From positions 1 to 64,000 of the forward strand of contig JAEERC010000063.1 of assembly GCA_016285645.1 (NCBI GenBank): 64,000 bases of DNA, given 5' to 3'. The notes below the pieces were generated by a model. That model ran no database searches and was not told the origin of the DNA. It saw only the letters and a program-made list of their open reading frames with translations. This DNA comes from Clostridiaceae bacterium. GTDB lineage: Bacteria > Bacillota > Clostridia > Oscillospirales > Acutalibacteraceae. This document shows positions 19,291 through 30,331 of this stretch, one piece after another (position 1 is the stretch's first letter; every line of letters starts with the position of its first letter). The position numbers and the translations under genes are program-made.

Positions 19291-20691
19291 TGCGTCGGTT
19301 TTTATTCCGAGTTCCTTCGCTATCGCCTGCGTGAGCCCTTTTATATAGGCATCGCGGTTGTTTATTATCAAAGCGAGGTCGCCGTCGTTGTTTATATACC
19401 CGAGCTCGAGAAGATAGGTCTCAAGCCCCGTCACGGAGTTTCTGCTCTCGTTTTCGTCGTGATTGAACTCGGCGCTGCGCCCGTCAATATACGCGCCGGT
19501 CGCGACTCCTCCGGTCTCCCTGAGCATAAAATAATAGGTTATGCGGTCAACCGGTATGTTATACGGCTCATAGCCGTATTTTTTCGCTATTTCCTTCGAT
19601 CTGGCGATTTCCGTCTTGCCGAAGGTGCGGATATATACCCCCGTGCCCACACGGCAGAATTCCTGCGCTGAGGGCTGAATACCGGCGGATTGCGTAATAC
19701 TTTTGACCATGGAATCCGCGAAAGCCGTGTCGTCGCCGTAAGCGCAGTAGATCTGAAGACCGTGGGCGGAGGTTGTTTTGCTGCCGGCGGTGGCGTTGAA
19801 ATGCACGCAGAAGCAGTATTTAGCGCCCGAGAGATTCGCCCTTTCCACTCTGCCGTCCTTGCAGTATGAGGCGGCTGAGGTCATTTTGTCGGGCTTTTCG
19901 TCGCCGTTTCGCGTCATCTTCACTTTAAGCCCGAGCCCCTCAAGCGATTTTTTAAGCGCCTTCGCGTACTCAATGGTAAAATCGCATTCCCTGTAGCCCT
20001 TATAGACCGCGCCCGAGTCCGCCCCGCCGTGGCCCGCGTCAATCACAACATCGTAAACATCATCGGGAAGCGCCGCCTCCTCAATTCTCATAGCAAGGCA
20101 GTTGAGCGTCTTTTTGCCCGTACTGTATCTTGTAAAGCCGATGTTCACAAGGTTGTTTCTGCCGTTTTTCGTCACGGTGTAATAGTTGACCGCGGGATAG
20201 TCGCTCTCCTCCTTAGCCGAAACAAACACTTTCTTGCTGTCGGTCACAATTCTGAAAAGCACGCAGTAATCGCCCTGCGCGAGCTCATCAAGGCAGATGC
20301 CCGAGTTTATATACCGCGAGGACTGAAACCTGATTTTGCCGCCCTCACGGGTGCATTCAAGCACTATTTCGGTATCCTTCTCACTGCTGTTTCGCAGAAC
20401 AAGCCCCATCCTCACAAAGCCGGGGTAAAGGGCTTCGTCAACCTCTCCTTCAAGGTGGAGGTGACTGCCGTAAATATAAAACTGAGTTATAACCACATCG
20501 GAAGCCTCTACATCGCCGAGCAGTATTTTCTGAACCTCGGTGTCCGCTTTCGGGGCGCTGACTTTATCCTTGCTTTTGAAGGCGTAAATCAGCGCGAGAG
20601 TGAGGGTGTCCAGTATGAGGAGCGCGGCGACAATAACCGCAAGCAGCTGCAGTCTGTTGCTTTTCAGTTTTTTGAAAAAGCCCTGTTTCAT
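19288..20691 (-). CDS. N-acetylmuramoyl-L-alanine amidase (amidase_3 family), N-terminal TM
   Basis: VYDVVIDAGHGGADSGAV; KMTRNGDEKP; FCVHFNAT; LETYLLELGYINNDGD. Confidence 0.9.
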   Translation of the reverse strand: MKQGFFKKLKSNRLQLLAVIVAALLILDTLTLALIYAFKSKDKVSAPKADTEVQKILLGDVEASDVVITQFYIYGSHLHLEGEVDEALYPGFVRMGLVLRNSSEKDTEIVLECTREGGKIRFQSSRYINSGICLDELAQGDYCVLFRIVTDSKKVFVSAKEESDYPAVNYYTVTKNGRNNLVNIGFTRYSTGKKTLNCLAMRIEEAALPDDVYDVVIDAGHGGADSGAVYKGYRECDFTIEYAKALKKSLEGLGLKVKMTRNGDEKPDKMTSAASYCKDGRVERANLSGAKYCFCVHFNATAGSKTTSAHGLQIYCAYGDDTAFADSMVKSITQSAGIQPSAQEFCRVGTGVYIRTFGKTEIARSKEIAKKYGYEPYNIPVDRITYYFMLRETGGVATGAYIDGRSAEFNHDENESRNSVTGLETYLLELGYINNDGDLALIINNRDAYIKGLTQAIAKELGIKTDA

Positions 20692-20783
20692 CGCTTCTCC
20701 TCTTTAAAACACCCGTTTTTTGCCCTCTGAGCGCCGATTTCACGCGGAATATGATAAAACGGGAGTAAACTTACATTTCAATC

Positions 20784-20820
20784 AAAAAAGGCGTTATCCG
20801 AGAGGAAACGCCTTTTTTTG
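20784..20820 (-). terminator. Intrinsic terminator downstream of argS
   Basis: AAAAAAGGCGTT-ATCCGAGAGG-AAACGCCTTTTTTT. Confidence 0.75.
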
Positions 20821-20824
20821 CTTT

Positions 20825-22567
20825 TTACATTGATTCGGGAACCGTGATTTTGAACATTGAAAGAATGTTCGCGAGCACCGTTTTTACGCAGAGGCACAGC
20901 GAAAGCCGCGCCTGAGTGAGACGCTCTTCGCCGCAATCGACATGGCAGGCGTTGTAGAATTTGTGGAAAAGCGTCGCGAGGTCGATGGCGTAGCGGGTAA
21001 TTTTCGCCGGGTCGTAATTTGCCGCCGATGAGATGATTTCGTCCGTAAGAGCGGCGAGGTGGAGTATAAGCTCCTTTTCCTCTTTTGCCTCGAGCAGGGC
21101 GAGTTCATCCGGCGAACACGGACGGCTGACAGTTCCGTTTGCCTCAAGCTTCTTTATGATGCTGCAGATTCTCGCGTGGGCGTTCTGGCAGTAATAGACA
21201 GGGTTCTGCGAACTCTGCTCAACTGCTAAATCGAGGTCGAAATCCATCTGCGAGCCGGGTTCTCTCATATTGAAAAGGAACCTTACCGCGTCAATCGGAA
21301 TCTCCTCAAGCAGGTCGGTGAGCGTAATCGCCTTGCCCGTTCTCTTGCTCATCTTCACAACCTGACCGTCCCTTGTAAGGTTGACAAGCTGCATAAGCAC
21401 TATGTCGAGTTTGTCGCCGTCAAGGCCGACGGCGTCAAGAGCGCCTTTCATACGCGCCACATGGCCGTGATGGTCCGCGCCCCATATATCTATGGCTCTG
21501 TCGAAGCCCCTTGCGAATTTGTTGCGGTGATAGGCGATATCCGCCGCGAAATAGGTCGGGTTGCCGTTCCGGCGTATAAGAACCTCGTCCTTAAGACCGA
21601 GTTTTTCAATATCCTCGGGGCTTTTGCCCTCTTTGGCGAGGCGCTCCGCGAGTATCTGCGAATTTTTGTACCAGAGCGCGCCGTCCTTTTCGTAGGCGAG
21701 GTCTTTACTTTTGAGAATCTCGACTGTTTCGCTTATTTCGCCGCTTTCGTGCAGGGTGCTCTCGTGGAACCAGGTGTCGTACTCAATGCGGTATTTCGTG
21801 AGGTTTTCCCTCATCGCGGCAATATTTTTGGGCAGGGCGAAATCAACAAGCGCCTTTCTGCGCTCCTCCTCGGATTTCGCGATGTATGAGTCGCCGTAAA
21901 CCGAGGCGAATTCCTTGGCTCTCTCGGTTATATCCGCGCCGTGGTAGGAATCCTCGGGCAGTTCGGGGGCGTTCTCACCCTCGTACAGCTGACGGTATCT
22001 TATATCGAGCGAAAGAGCGAATTTGTCAATCTGATTGCCCGCGTCGTTGATGTAAAACTCACGGCTCACATCGTAGCCCGCGAAATCGAGCACGGCTGCA
22101 AGGCAGTCGCCCAGAGCACCGCCTCTCGCGTTGCCCATGTGCATAGGTCCCGTGGGGTTGGCGGAGACAAATTCAACATTTATTTTTCTGCCTTTTCCGT
22201 AATCGGAGCGGCCGTAATCGTTGCCTTTTTCGAGTATGTCCTCAATTACCGCGCCGTAGAACGAGCTGCCGTAAAAGAAGTTGATAAAGCCCGGTCCCGC
22301 GACCTCGACCTTATCGAAAAAAGTGTCCTCAAGCCGCATATTATCAACAAGAATCTCGGCTATTTTGCGCGGAGCCATATGCAGCTCGCGAGCCCATACC
22401 ATAGCCGCGTTTGAGGAGATATCGCCGTTCTTTCTGTCGGCGGGAACCTCGGTGTTGAAGCCGGGCAGGGCGGTTTCGGGGAAGAGCCCCTGAGCCACGG
22501 CTGCGCCCGCCGCCTCCGTTATTGCGGTGCGAACGGATGTATGCGATTTTTTAACAAGCAGTGACAT
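20825..22567 (-). CDS. argS: Arginyl-tRNA synthetase
   Basis: VSANPTGPMHMGNARGGALGD (HxGN form), VVKMSKRTGKAITL, DALR-like C-terminus. Confidence 0.97.
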   Translation of the reverse strand: MSLLVKKSHTSVRTAITEAAGAAVAQGLFPETALPGFNTEVPADRKNGDISSNAAMVWARELHMAPRKIAEILVDNMRLEDTFFDKVEVAGPGFINFFYGSSFYGAVIEDILEKGNDYGRSDYGKGRKINVEFVSANPTGPMHMGNARGGALGDCLAAVLDFAGYDVSREFYINDAGNQIDKFALSLDIRYRQLYEGENAPELPEDSYHGADITERAKEFASVYGDSYIAKSEEERRKALVDFALPKNIAAMRENLTKYRIEYDTWFHESTLHESGEISETVEILKSKDLAYEKDGALWYKNSQILAERLAKEGKSPEDIEKLGLKDEVLIRRNGNPTYFAADIAYHRNKFARGFDRAIDIWGADHHGHVARMKGALDAVGLDGDKLDIVLMQLVNLTRDGQVVKMSKRTGKAITLTDLLEEIPIDAVRFLFNMREPGSQMDFDLDLAVEQSSQNPVYYCQNAHARICSIIKKLEANGTVSRPCSPDELALLEAKEEKELILHLAALTDEIISSAANYDPAKITRYAIDLATLFHKFYNACHVDCGEERLTQARLSLCLCVKTVLANILSMFKITVPESM

Positions 22568-22988
22568 TGTCTGCCGCCTCCTTAAGGGTAATTGTCATTT
22601 TGTTTTTCGAGGCGAGCCCCGAGTTGAAATCGAGCGAGTAACTGAGTTCCAGAGTGCCGCCGTTTTCGCCGATTTGCGAACGCACGCTTTCGGCGTAAAC
22701 TCCTATTGTGAACTCGCCGTAGGGCGTCTCGTAAAAGCAGGTGTGGCGCACGCCTTCCTCGATTATAAGCTGGGTGTTGAACGCGCCCTCGCGCAGCACC
22801 TCAACCCGCTTTTTATCCGTGACTTTTATCTTTATCTGAGAACTTGCCGGGTCAAATCCGCTCTCGTTGTAACTGAGCGAATAGGAGTTTTCATCGCCTT
22901 CGTATGAGCACACGGCGCTGAACTCGGATTCCGATTTTTCGCCGTCCTGCTCGTGCATATCTTTAAGGGTAAGAATAAAATTTTTCAT
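22551..22988 (-). CDS. DUF1934 (YwiB-like) beta-barrel protein
   Basis: Size, sequence character and position directly upstream of argS (ywiB-argS synteny); overlaps the argS start. Confidence 0.8.
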   Translation of the reverse strand: MKNFILTLKDMHEQDGEKSESEFSAVCSYEGDENSYSLSYNESGFDPASSQIKIKVTDKKRVEVLREGAFNTQLIIEEGVRHTCFYETPYGEFTIGVYAESVRSQIGENGGTLELSYSLDFNSGLASKNKMTITLKEAADNVTAC

Positions 22989-24040
22989 TGTCTTTCGAGC
23001 GCCAGGGTGAGCAGTTTGTCAAGCAGTTCGGAGTAGGGGACACCCGACGCCTCGAAAAGTTTCGGATACATACTGATTGATGTGAAGCCCGGAATTGTGT
23101 TCGGCTCGTTTAGAAGTATGGCGCCGTCGCTCTTGCGCACAAAGAAATCCACTCTCGCGAGTCCCGAGCAGCCAAGGGCGGTGTATGCCCTGCAGGCGGC
23201 TTTGCGCACCGCCTCAATTGTTTCTTCAGGCAGTTTCGCGGGTATATTGAGTTCCGTTCTGTTTGCGAGATATTTCGCGTCGTAGTCATAAAATTCGTTG
23301 CAGGGCACTATTTCGCCCACGGTCGAGGCAACGGGATTATCATTGCCCATAACCGCGCACTCAACCTCATGGCCGACTATCGCCTCTTCGAGAACAACCT
23401 TTCTGTCGTGCCGGAAAGCGGTCTCAAACGCGGCGGGGAGATCCTCCTCCGAGTCAACCTTGGTAATGCCTACGGACGAGCCTGCGTTGGCGGGCTTTAC
23501 GAACAGCGGAAAGCCGAGATACTCCTTTGCCTGCCTTATGGCAGACTCGTGATTCTTACGGTATGAGCCGATTGTGAACGCGAGCCATTTCGCCTGCGGA
23601 ATGTGTGAGTAATCGGCTATGGCGTTGGTCATCGCCTTGTCCATACAAACCGCCGAGGAGAGCATATCGCAGCCCACAAACGGTATTCCCGAAAGGGCGA
23701 GAAGCCCCTGAACCGAGCCGTCCTCGCCGTTTCTGCCGTGAAGTACGGGGAAGCAGATATCAAACGAAATCACCGAGCCGCGCTCCGTGATAACGCCGTG
23801 ATGGCTTCTGTCGGGCGAGAGCACCGCGCGAACGAGCATCGACTTGTCCTCAAGCCATTTGTCACCGGGCAGGTTCGCCGTGTCGCCCTTGTAGATATAC
23901 CATTTCCCGTCCTTAGTTATGCCGAGTTTTGTCACCTCGTATTTGTCGGCGGGAATGTTTTCAATAACGGATTTGGCGGAGATGAGCGACACGTCGTGCT
24001 CGCTTGAAACGCCGCCGAAAAGAACCAGTACTTTTTTCAT
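22985..24040 (-). CDS. ddl: D-alanine--D-alanine ligase
   Basis: VLFGGVSSEHDVSLISA; LHGRNGEDGSVQGLL; FYDYDAKY; NEPNTIPGFTSISMYPKLFE. Confidence 0.95.
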   Translation of the reverse strand: MKKVLVLFGGVSSEHDVSLISAKSVIENIPADKYEVTKLGITKDGKWYIYKGDTANLPGDKWLEDKSMLVRAVLSPDRSHHGVITERGSVISFDICFPVLHGRNGEDGSVQGLLALSGIPFVGCDMLSSAVCMDKAMTNAIADYSHIPQAKWLAFTIGSYRKNHESAIRQAKEYLGFPLFVKPANAGSSVGITKVDSEEDLPAAFETAFRHDRKVVLEEAIVGHEVECAVMGNDNPVASTVGEIVPCNEFYDYDAKYLANRTELNIPAKLPEETIEAVRKAACRAYTALGCSGLARVDFFVRKSDGAILLNEPNTIPGFTSISMYPKLFEASGVPYSELLDKLLTLALERQ

Positions 24041-24207
24041 ATAAACACCTCGCAGGGGTAATTTTTTACAAGTTTACATATATTACCACATATATAAAAA
24101 TTAGTCAAATACAATGAATATTCACGGAAGTTTGCCCCTTGTTTTTCCGCCGTGCCCGTGAAAACCCGAAAAATCGAAAAAATCGCTCCCTTTTATATAA
24201 ATAATAC

Positions 24208-24236
24208 TTTACAAATTAATATAGTAGTAGTATAAT
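24208..24236 (+). promoter_or_regulatory. SigA-type promoter
   Basis: TTTACA-N17-TATAAT upstream of CDS 24281. Confidence 0.7.
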
Positions 24237-24280
24237 CTATATGTTATCTCTATATATAAAAGAATATAAGGAGCGAAAAA

Positions 24281-25153
24281 ATGGACGACATCAATTTAAT
24301 TCTCGAGCGGATTTACAACAATCTCACTCTCACGCTTGCGGGCTGCGGTTTCGTGCCCGAATACCCCGAAGGCACACAGCGCGGCGCCGTGCCCATCGTG
24401 ACCGACGGCAACAAAAAAATAATCTCGTTCAGGGGCGAGGGCAAGGCAATCAAAATCGAGTATTTCGACAAACGCCTGACGGTGTCCGGAGCGCTCAAGG
24501 ACGGCGAAATTTCCGACGGCGACCTCGCGATTATCTCGAACTCGATTCTCGACCCCGAGGATGTTGACGACAAGCAGATAAAATATTTCTCCAACGAAAT
24601 CGCCGAGAGCGTAACCGAAAGGTTCAGCCCGGCCGCGGAGAAGAAAGTCAGAAAGCAGAAAGCCCCTCAGACCATATCGAAAAACAAGGTCGAGAACGGC
24701 GGAATGTCCTACGATGAGACAACGCTCGCCAGCAGAATAGCGGGCATCTATCCCCGGCTCAAGGATGAATACAAAAAGAATTACGAAACCTACGGCACGC
24801 TGCTCGCCGACGAATTCTTCACCGAGCACGCCAACGCCGTTATCATCGATACAATCAGGCGCAACAATCCCAACGAGATGAAAAAGCTTTTCGCCATTCT
24901 CAACGAGCTCTATCTCGACGGCACAAACAACACCCAGAGTCTGATAGCCGTAACAATTCTCGGTTCGCTTGACAACGATATGCAGCTTCTCGCGAACTGC
25001 ACCGGCTATATGACTCCCGAGCTGCTCTCGCCCGTTGTCAGGGTCAACAAATATCTCGCGACCAGCAAAAACGCGAAGCTCCGCCTTGAAAATCCGCCGG
25101 CTTACAAACCGAAAAAGAAAAAGAACTTTCTCGGCAGCCGCATTGAAAAATAA
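24281..25153 (+). CDS. Conserved-looking hypothetical protein upstream of gyrB
   Basis: Long ORF with RBS AAGGAG, co-oriented with and adjacent to gyrB; no recognised motif. Confidence 0.8.
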   Translation: MDDINLILERIYNNLTLTLAGCGFVPEYPEGTQRGAVPIVTDGNKKIISFRGEGKAIKIEYFDKRLTVSGALKDGEISDGDLAIISNSILDPEDVDDKQIKYFSNEIAESVTERFSPAAEKKVRKQKAPQTISKNKVENGGMSYDETTLASRIAGIYPRLKDEYKKNYETYGTLLADEFFTEHANAVIIDTIRRNNPNEMKKLFAILNELYLDGTNNTQSLIAVTILGSLDNDMQLLANCTGYMTPELLSPVVRVNKYLATSKNAKLRLENPPAYKPKKKKNFLGSRIEK

Positions 25154-25168
25154 GTGAGGAACTCAGAA

Positions 25169-27172
25169 ATGGAAAACGAAAACAGAGAAAACGAAGAAAT
25201 CCTTGAAATAGAGGCAGTTGACGACGACATAACCTCCGCCGTTTCGGAGGAGTATGACGCGAGTCAGATTCAGGTCCTCGAAGGCCTTGAAGCCGTGCGC
25301 AAAAGGCCCGGTATGTATATCGGCTCAACAAGCGCGTCGGGTCTTCACCACCTTGTTTACGAAATAGTTGACAACTCCATAGACGAGGCGCTTGCCGGCT
25401 ACTGCACGCACATCGAAGTCGCCATTGAGCCCGGCAACATCATCTCCGTTCGCGACAACGGCAGAGGCATTCCCGTCGATATTCAGGAGCAGACGGGCAA
25501 GAGCGCTCTCGAGGTCGTGTTCACCGTGCTTCACGCGGGCGGCAAATTCGGCGGCGGCGGATACAAAGTTTCCGGCGGCCTTCACGGCGTCGGCGCTTCC
25601 GTTGTAAACGCCCTTTCCGAATGGCTCGAGGTTGAGGTTCACAAAAACGGCAAGATTCATCAGATGAAATTCTCCCGAGGCTTCATCACGCAGGAGATGA
25701 AGATAATCGGCGACACCGATATAAGCGGAACCTTCGTGCGCTTCAAGCCCGACCCGGAGATGTTCACAGACACCACGGTTTACGATTACTCCGTTCTTCA
25801 CAAGCGTATGCAGGAGGAGGCGTTCCTCAACGCGGGTCTCACCATTACGATTGAGGACCGCAGACCGGAATCCGCCCATCTCGATGAGAGCGACCGCAAG
25901 GATATTCTCTGCTACGAGGGCGGCATCCGCGAGTTCGTCACCTTCCTCAACAACAACAAGAACCCCATCCACGAGGATGTTATCTATATGTCCGGCAAGA
26001 AGGACGACGCCATGGCTGAACTCGCCATGCAGTACACCGACACCTACAGCGAAGTGATTGTCTCGTTCGCGAACAATGTTCACACTCCCGAGGGCGGTAT
26101 GCACGAGGACGGTTTCAAGCGCGCCCTTACAAACGCCATAAACAAATACGGCAAAAAAATGAACATTCTCAAGGGAGATGACAAGGTCTCCGGCGAGGAC
26201 TGCCGTGAGGGTCTGACCTGCGTTATCTCCGTAAAACTCCTTGACGCGCAGTTCGAGGGTCAGACAAAGGCGAAACTCGGCAACTCCGAGGTCAGGACCC
26301 TTGTAAACGCCCTTGTAAACGAGGCGCTCGAGAGTTATCTCGAGGAAAACCCCGCCGCGGCGAAGGCGATACTCGACAAGGCGCTCACCGCCAACCGCGC
26401 GAGGGAAGCGGCGAGAAAAGCGCGTGAAAACGTGCGCAGAAGCACCGCTCTCGAATCCGGTCAGATGCCCGACAAACTTCAGGACTGCAACGAGCGCGAC
26501 CCGAGCTTGTGCGAAGTCTATATCGTCGAGGGCGACTCGGCTGCCGGCTCCGCCATCCAGGGCAGGGATTCCCGCTTCCAGGCGATTCTTCCGATGTGGG
26601 GCAAAATGCTCAATGTCGAAAAAGCCAGAGCGGATAAAATCTATTCAAACGAAAAACTCTCGCCCCTCATTGTCGCTCTCGGAGCGGGCATAGGCGACGA
26701 GTTCAACCTTGAAAAACTCCGCTATCACAAAATAATCATCATGTCGGATGCCGACGTTGACGGCGCCCATATCCGCACCCTTCTTCTCACCTTCTTCTTC
26801 CGCTATATGCGTCCGCTTATCGAAAACGGCTATATCTACTGCGCGGTGCCCCCGCTTTACAAACTCACAAGGGGCAAAACAACGAGAGTCGCCTATTCCG
26901 ATGACGAGCGCGACGCCATAAGCGCCGAAATGAGAGGCGAGAACCAGAAGGCGGAAATTACGATTAACCGCTTCAAAGGTCTCGGTGAAATGGACGCCCA
27001 CGAACTCTGGGATACCACCATGGATCCCGAAACGCGCACCCTGCGCCGCGTAACCCTTTCGGACGCGGTGGCGGCGGACGCCGTGTTCAATCTGCTTATG
27101 GGCGAGGAGGTTGACCCCCGCCGCGAGTGGATTGAGGACAACGCGAAATATGTTATAAATCTCGATATATAA
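25169..27172 (+). CDS. gyrB: DNA gyrase subunit B
   Basis: [76 protein letters not shown]. Confidence 0.97.
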   Translation: MENENRENEEILEIEAVDDDITSAVSEEYDASQIQVLEGLEAVRKRPGMYIGSTSASGLHHLVYEIVDNSIDEALAGYCTHIEVAIEPGNIISVRDNGRGIPVDIQEQTGKSALEVVFTVLHAGGKFGGGGYKVSGGLHGVGASVVNALSEWLEVEVHKNGKIHQMKFSRGFITQEMKIIGDTDISGTFVRFKPDPEMFTDTTVYDYSVLHKRMQEEAFLNAGLTITIEDRRPESAHLDESDRKDILCYEGGIREFVTFLNNNKNPIHEDVIYMSGKKDDAMAELAMQYTDTYSEVIVSFANNVHTPEGGMHEDGFKRALTNAINKYGKKMNILKGDDKVSGEDCREGLTCVISVKLLDAQFEGQTKAKLGNSEVRTLVNALVNEALESYLEENPAAAKAILDKALTANRAREAARKARENVRRSTALESGQMPDKLQDCNERDPSLCEVYIVEGDSAAGSAIQGRDSRFQAILPMWGKMLNVEKARADKIYSNEKLSPLIVALGAGIGDEFNLEKLRYHKIIIMSDADVDGAHIRTLLLTFFFRYMRPLIENGYIYCAVPPLYKLTRGKTTRVAYSDDERDAISAEMRGENQKAEITINRFKGLGEMDAHELWDTTMDPETRTLRRVTLSDAVAADAVFNLLMGEEVDPRREWIEDNAKYVINLDI

Positions 27173-27185
27173 GGAGGTGGCGCAG

Positions 27186-29741
27186 ATGGCACATAACAGA
27201 GATTACAAACCCGAAGACATTCTTTTCCCCGATCAGGTAATCACGGAGTTTGACATAGTCCCCGAGATGAAATCGGCAATGCTTGACTACGCCATGTCCG
27301 TCATAGTTGACCGCGCGCTGCCCGATGTGCGCGACGGTCTCAAACCCGTTCACAGACGAATCCTCTACACTCTTCACGAGGATCGCCTCTATTACGACAA
27401 GCCCTTCAAGAAATCAGCCACCTGCGTGGGCGATGTGCTCGGCAGATATCATCCCCACGGCGACGCCTCGGTCTATGACGCGATGGTTCGTCTGGCTCAG
27501 GATTTCTCGATGAGATATATGCTCGTTGAAGGTCACGGCAACTTCGGTTCCGTTGACGGCGACCCGCCCGCCGCCTACCGATACACGGAGGCGCGTCTGA
27601 GCAAAATCAGCAACGAGATGATAAGGGATATCGACAAGGAGACCATCGACTGGAACCCGAACTTCGATGAAAGTCTGAAGGAGCCGAGAGTTCTTCCCTC
27701 AAGATTTCCGAACCTGCTTGTAAACGGCTCACAGGGTATAGCCGTCGGTATGACGACGAACATCCCTCCCCACAACCTCAAAGAGGTTATTGACGCCTGC
27801 ATCTGCGTTATAGACAACCCCGAGGCGACTCTCGAGGATATGATGCAGTTCATTCAGGGCCCCGATTTCCCCACGAAGGGTATCATTATGGGCAGGGCGG
27901 GCATCCGCCAGGCATACGCCACCGGCAGGGGCAAGGTCGTTGTTCGCGCCAGAACCGAATTTGAGGAATACGGCAGGGACAACCGCACAAGAATCATCGT
28001 CACCGAACTTCCCTATATGGTCAAAAAGCGCGCTCTTCTCAAGAAGATTGCCGACCAGGTCAAGGAGAAACGCCTTGACGGCATCTCCGACCTGCGCGAT
28101 GAAACCGACCGCAACGGCATGCGCATAGTCATCGAGTTAAAGCGCGATGCCAACGCCCAGGTGGTGCTCAACAAACTTTACGCGCAGACCGAACTCCAGT
28201 CATCCTTCGGTATCATTATGCGCGCCCTTGTGGACGACCAGAAGCAGCCGAAAATCCTCACTCTGCGCGAGGTCATAGACGAATATCTCGCCTTCCAGGA
28301 GGAGGTAATCCGCAGAAGAACGGAATTCGACCGCAGAAAAGCGCAGGAGAGGGATCACCTTCTTCAGGGCCTTATAGTCGCTCAGGACAATATTGATGAA
28401 GTCATAAAGATTATCCGCGAGAGTTACGATGACGCGAAGGAACGCCTTATGCAGCGCTTCGACCTCGACGATGTTCAGGCGCAGGCGATTCTCGATATGC
28501 GTCTCAAAGCCCTTCAGGGCCTTGACAGGGAAAAACTCGTGGACGAGCACGAAGCCCTTCTCAAGAAGATTGAATATTTCAATGAGCTTCTTTCAAATGA
28601 GGATATGCTCAAGGGCGTTCTCAAGGACGAACTCACCGAAATCAAGGATAAATTCGGCGACGAGCGCCGCACCGAGATTCAGGATGTCAGCGGCGAGGTT
28701 GACTTTGAGGATCTCATCCCCGTTGAGGACTGTGTCTATACACTGACCGACCTCGGCTACATCAAGCGCATCCCCGTTACGGAATACAAGGTTCAGAACC
28801 GCGGCGGCAAGGGCAGAATCGGCGTAAAGCACCGCGAGGAGGACGCAGTAAAAACAATGTTCACCTGCTCCACCCACGATTACCTTATGTTCTTCACAAC
28901 GAGGGGCAGAACCTACAGAATCAAGGGCTACGAAATTCCCGAGGGCTCAATGACCGGCAAGGGTATGAATATTATCAATATCCTTCCCATCGAGCAGGGC
29001 GAGAGGGTTTCGGCTATGATTCAGGTGCCCGATGTTGAGGGCGAGGGCTATCTCTGCATGGTCACACGCAACGGCGTTATCAAGCGCACTCTCGCCTCGG
29101 TTTACAAAAACATACGCAAAACAGGCGTTTTCGCCATCAATCTCGACGATGACGACGACCTCATCTGCGTCAAATACACCACGGGCGACGAGGATCTTCT
29201 CATAGCCACGAGAAACGGCAAGAGCATAAGATTCAACGAAAACGACGCCCGCCCGATAGGCAGAACCGCGAGAGGCGTGAAGGCGATCACCCTCAAAGGC
29301 GGCGACGAGGTTATCGGCATGGATGTTCTGCGCGAGGGCAAAACCGTGCTCACCATCAGCGAAATCGGCAACGGCAAGCGCTGCTCGGTTGACAAATACA
29401 CCGTTCAGCACCGCGGCGGTCAGGGCCTCAAGAACTACGATATCGCCAAATACGGCAAGGTCTGCTCAATTGAAGTCGTCAACGAGGAGGATGACCTCAT
29501 TCTCATCTCCTCCGGCGGCATCACCATCCGCATCCCCATTGAAACAATCAGGGAAACAAGCGGCAGGGATTCCAAGGGCGTAAAGGTTATGTCGATAGGC
29601 GAGGACGAGCGAATCATCATGACCGTCGCCGTTCCGAAGATGGAGGAAGAGGAGTCCGCTCCCGCCGATGATGAGGAACAGCCGCAGGAACCCGCTTCGG
29701 AAAATCCGCAGGCGGAAGGCGAAAATAAAACCGAAGAATAA
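27186..29741 (+). CDS. gyrA: DNA gyrase subunit A
   Basis: [52 protein letters not shown]; GyrA-box-like [14 protein letters not shown] 27186 after AAGGAGGT. Confidence 0.96.
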   Translation: MAHNRDYKPEDILFPDQVITEFDIVPEMKSAMLDYAMSVIVDRALPDVRDGLKPVHRRILYTLHEDRLYYDKPFKKSATCVGDVLGRYHPHGDASVYDAMVRLAQDFSMRYMLVEGHGNFGSVDGDPPAAYRYTEARLSKISNEMIRDIDKETIDWNPNFDESLKEPRVLPSRFPNLLVNGSQGIAVGMTTNIPPHNLKEVIDACICVIDNPEATLEDMMQFIQGPDFPTKGIIMGRAGIRQAYATGRGKVVVRARTEFEEYGRDNRTRIIVTELPYMVKKRALLKKIADQVKEKRLDGISDLRDETDRNGMRIVIELKRDANAQVVLNKLYAQTELQSSFGIIMRALVDDQKQPKILTLREVIDEYLAFQEEVIRRRTEFDRRKAQERDHLLQGLIVAQDNIDEVIKIIRESYDDAKERLMQRFDLDDVQAQAILDMRLKALQGLDREKLVDEHEALLKKIEYFNELLSNEDMLKGVLKDELTEIKDKFGDERRTEIQDVSGEVDFEDLIPVEDCVYTLTDLGYIKRIPVTEYKVQNRGGKGRIGVKHREEDAVKTMFTCSTHDYLMFFTTRGRTYRIKGYEIPEGSMTGKGMNIINILPIEQGERVSAMIQVPDVEGEGYLCMVTRNGVIKRTLASVYKNIRKTGVFAINLDDDDDLICVKYTTGDEDLLIATRNGKSIRFNENDARPIGRTARGVKAITLKGGDEVIGMDVLREGKTVLTISEIGNGKRCSVDKYTVQHRGGQGLKNYDIAKYGKVCSIEVVNEEDDLILISSGGITIRIPIETIRETSGRDSKGVKVMSIGEDERIIMTVAVPKMEEEESAPADDEEQPQEPASENPQAEGENKTEE

Positions 29742-29752
29742 TCAAAAAACTC

Positions 29753-29781
29753 TTGTATTGACTCACTTTGTTTGATATTAT
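29753..29781 (+). promoter_or_regulatory. SigA-type promoter for mgsA
   Basis: TTGTAT-N17-TATTAT. Confidence 0.55.
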
Positions 29782-29850
29782 AAGAAAAACACCGTTCCGG
29801 TCGGCTTTATACGGCCGGACGGTGCCGAAAAAATAAACGGAGGTTATCGC

Positions 29851-30264
29851 ATGAATATTGCTCTCATCGCGCACGACGCAAAGAAAGAACTTATGACCGA
29901 ATTCTGTTTCGCTTACTGCGGCGTTCTCAGCAGGCACAAACTCTTTGCGACCGGCACAACCGGCAAAATCGTGTCGGAGGCAACCGGGCTTGACATAAAA
30001 TGCTATCTGAGCGGTTCACAGGGCGGCGCGGAGCAGATCGGCTCCGGCATTGCCTGCAACGAGATTGACCTCCTCATCTTTTTCCGCGATCCCTACACCC
30101 AGAAGCGCGACGAGGAAAGCGAAGACAACCTCCTTCGCCTGTGCGATGTTCACACAATTCCCGTAGCCACCAATATCGCCACAGCCGAGGCGCTTATCCA
30201 CGCTCTTTCAAGGGGCGATCTCGACTGGCTCGACATTGACAGCAGCGTCGCGGAAAATCTTTAA
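29851..30264 (+). CDS. mgsA: Methylglyoxal synthase
   Basis: IALIAHDAKKELM; ATGTTGKI; SGSQGGAEQIGSGI; FFRDPYTQK; IPVATNIATAEAL. Confidence 0.96.
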   Translation: MNIALIAHDAKKELMTEFCFAYCGVLSRHKLFATGTTGKIVSEATGLDIKCYLSGSQGGAEQIGSGIACNEIDLLIFFRDPYTQKRDEESEDNLLRLCDVHTIPVATNIATAEALIHALSRGDLDWLDIDSSVAENL

Positions 30265-30284
30265 GCAGGTTCCGTCTTTAAAAC

Positions 30285-30308
30285 CGGGGCGCCTCACGGC
30301 GTCCCTTT
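30285..30308 (+). terminator. Weak hairpin after mgsA
   Basis: GGGGCGCC-TCAC-GGCGTCCC-TTT. Confidence 0.4.
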
Positions 30309-30331
30309 AAGTGTATAAAGGATAAATTGTT

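Noticed and set aside
30265-30331. T-box riboswitch before hisS
   Set aside because: Gap is too short and lacks T-box motif and antiterminator; only a terminator-like hairpin is present.
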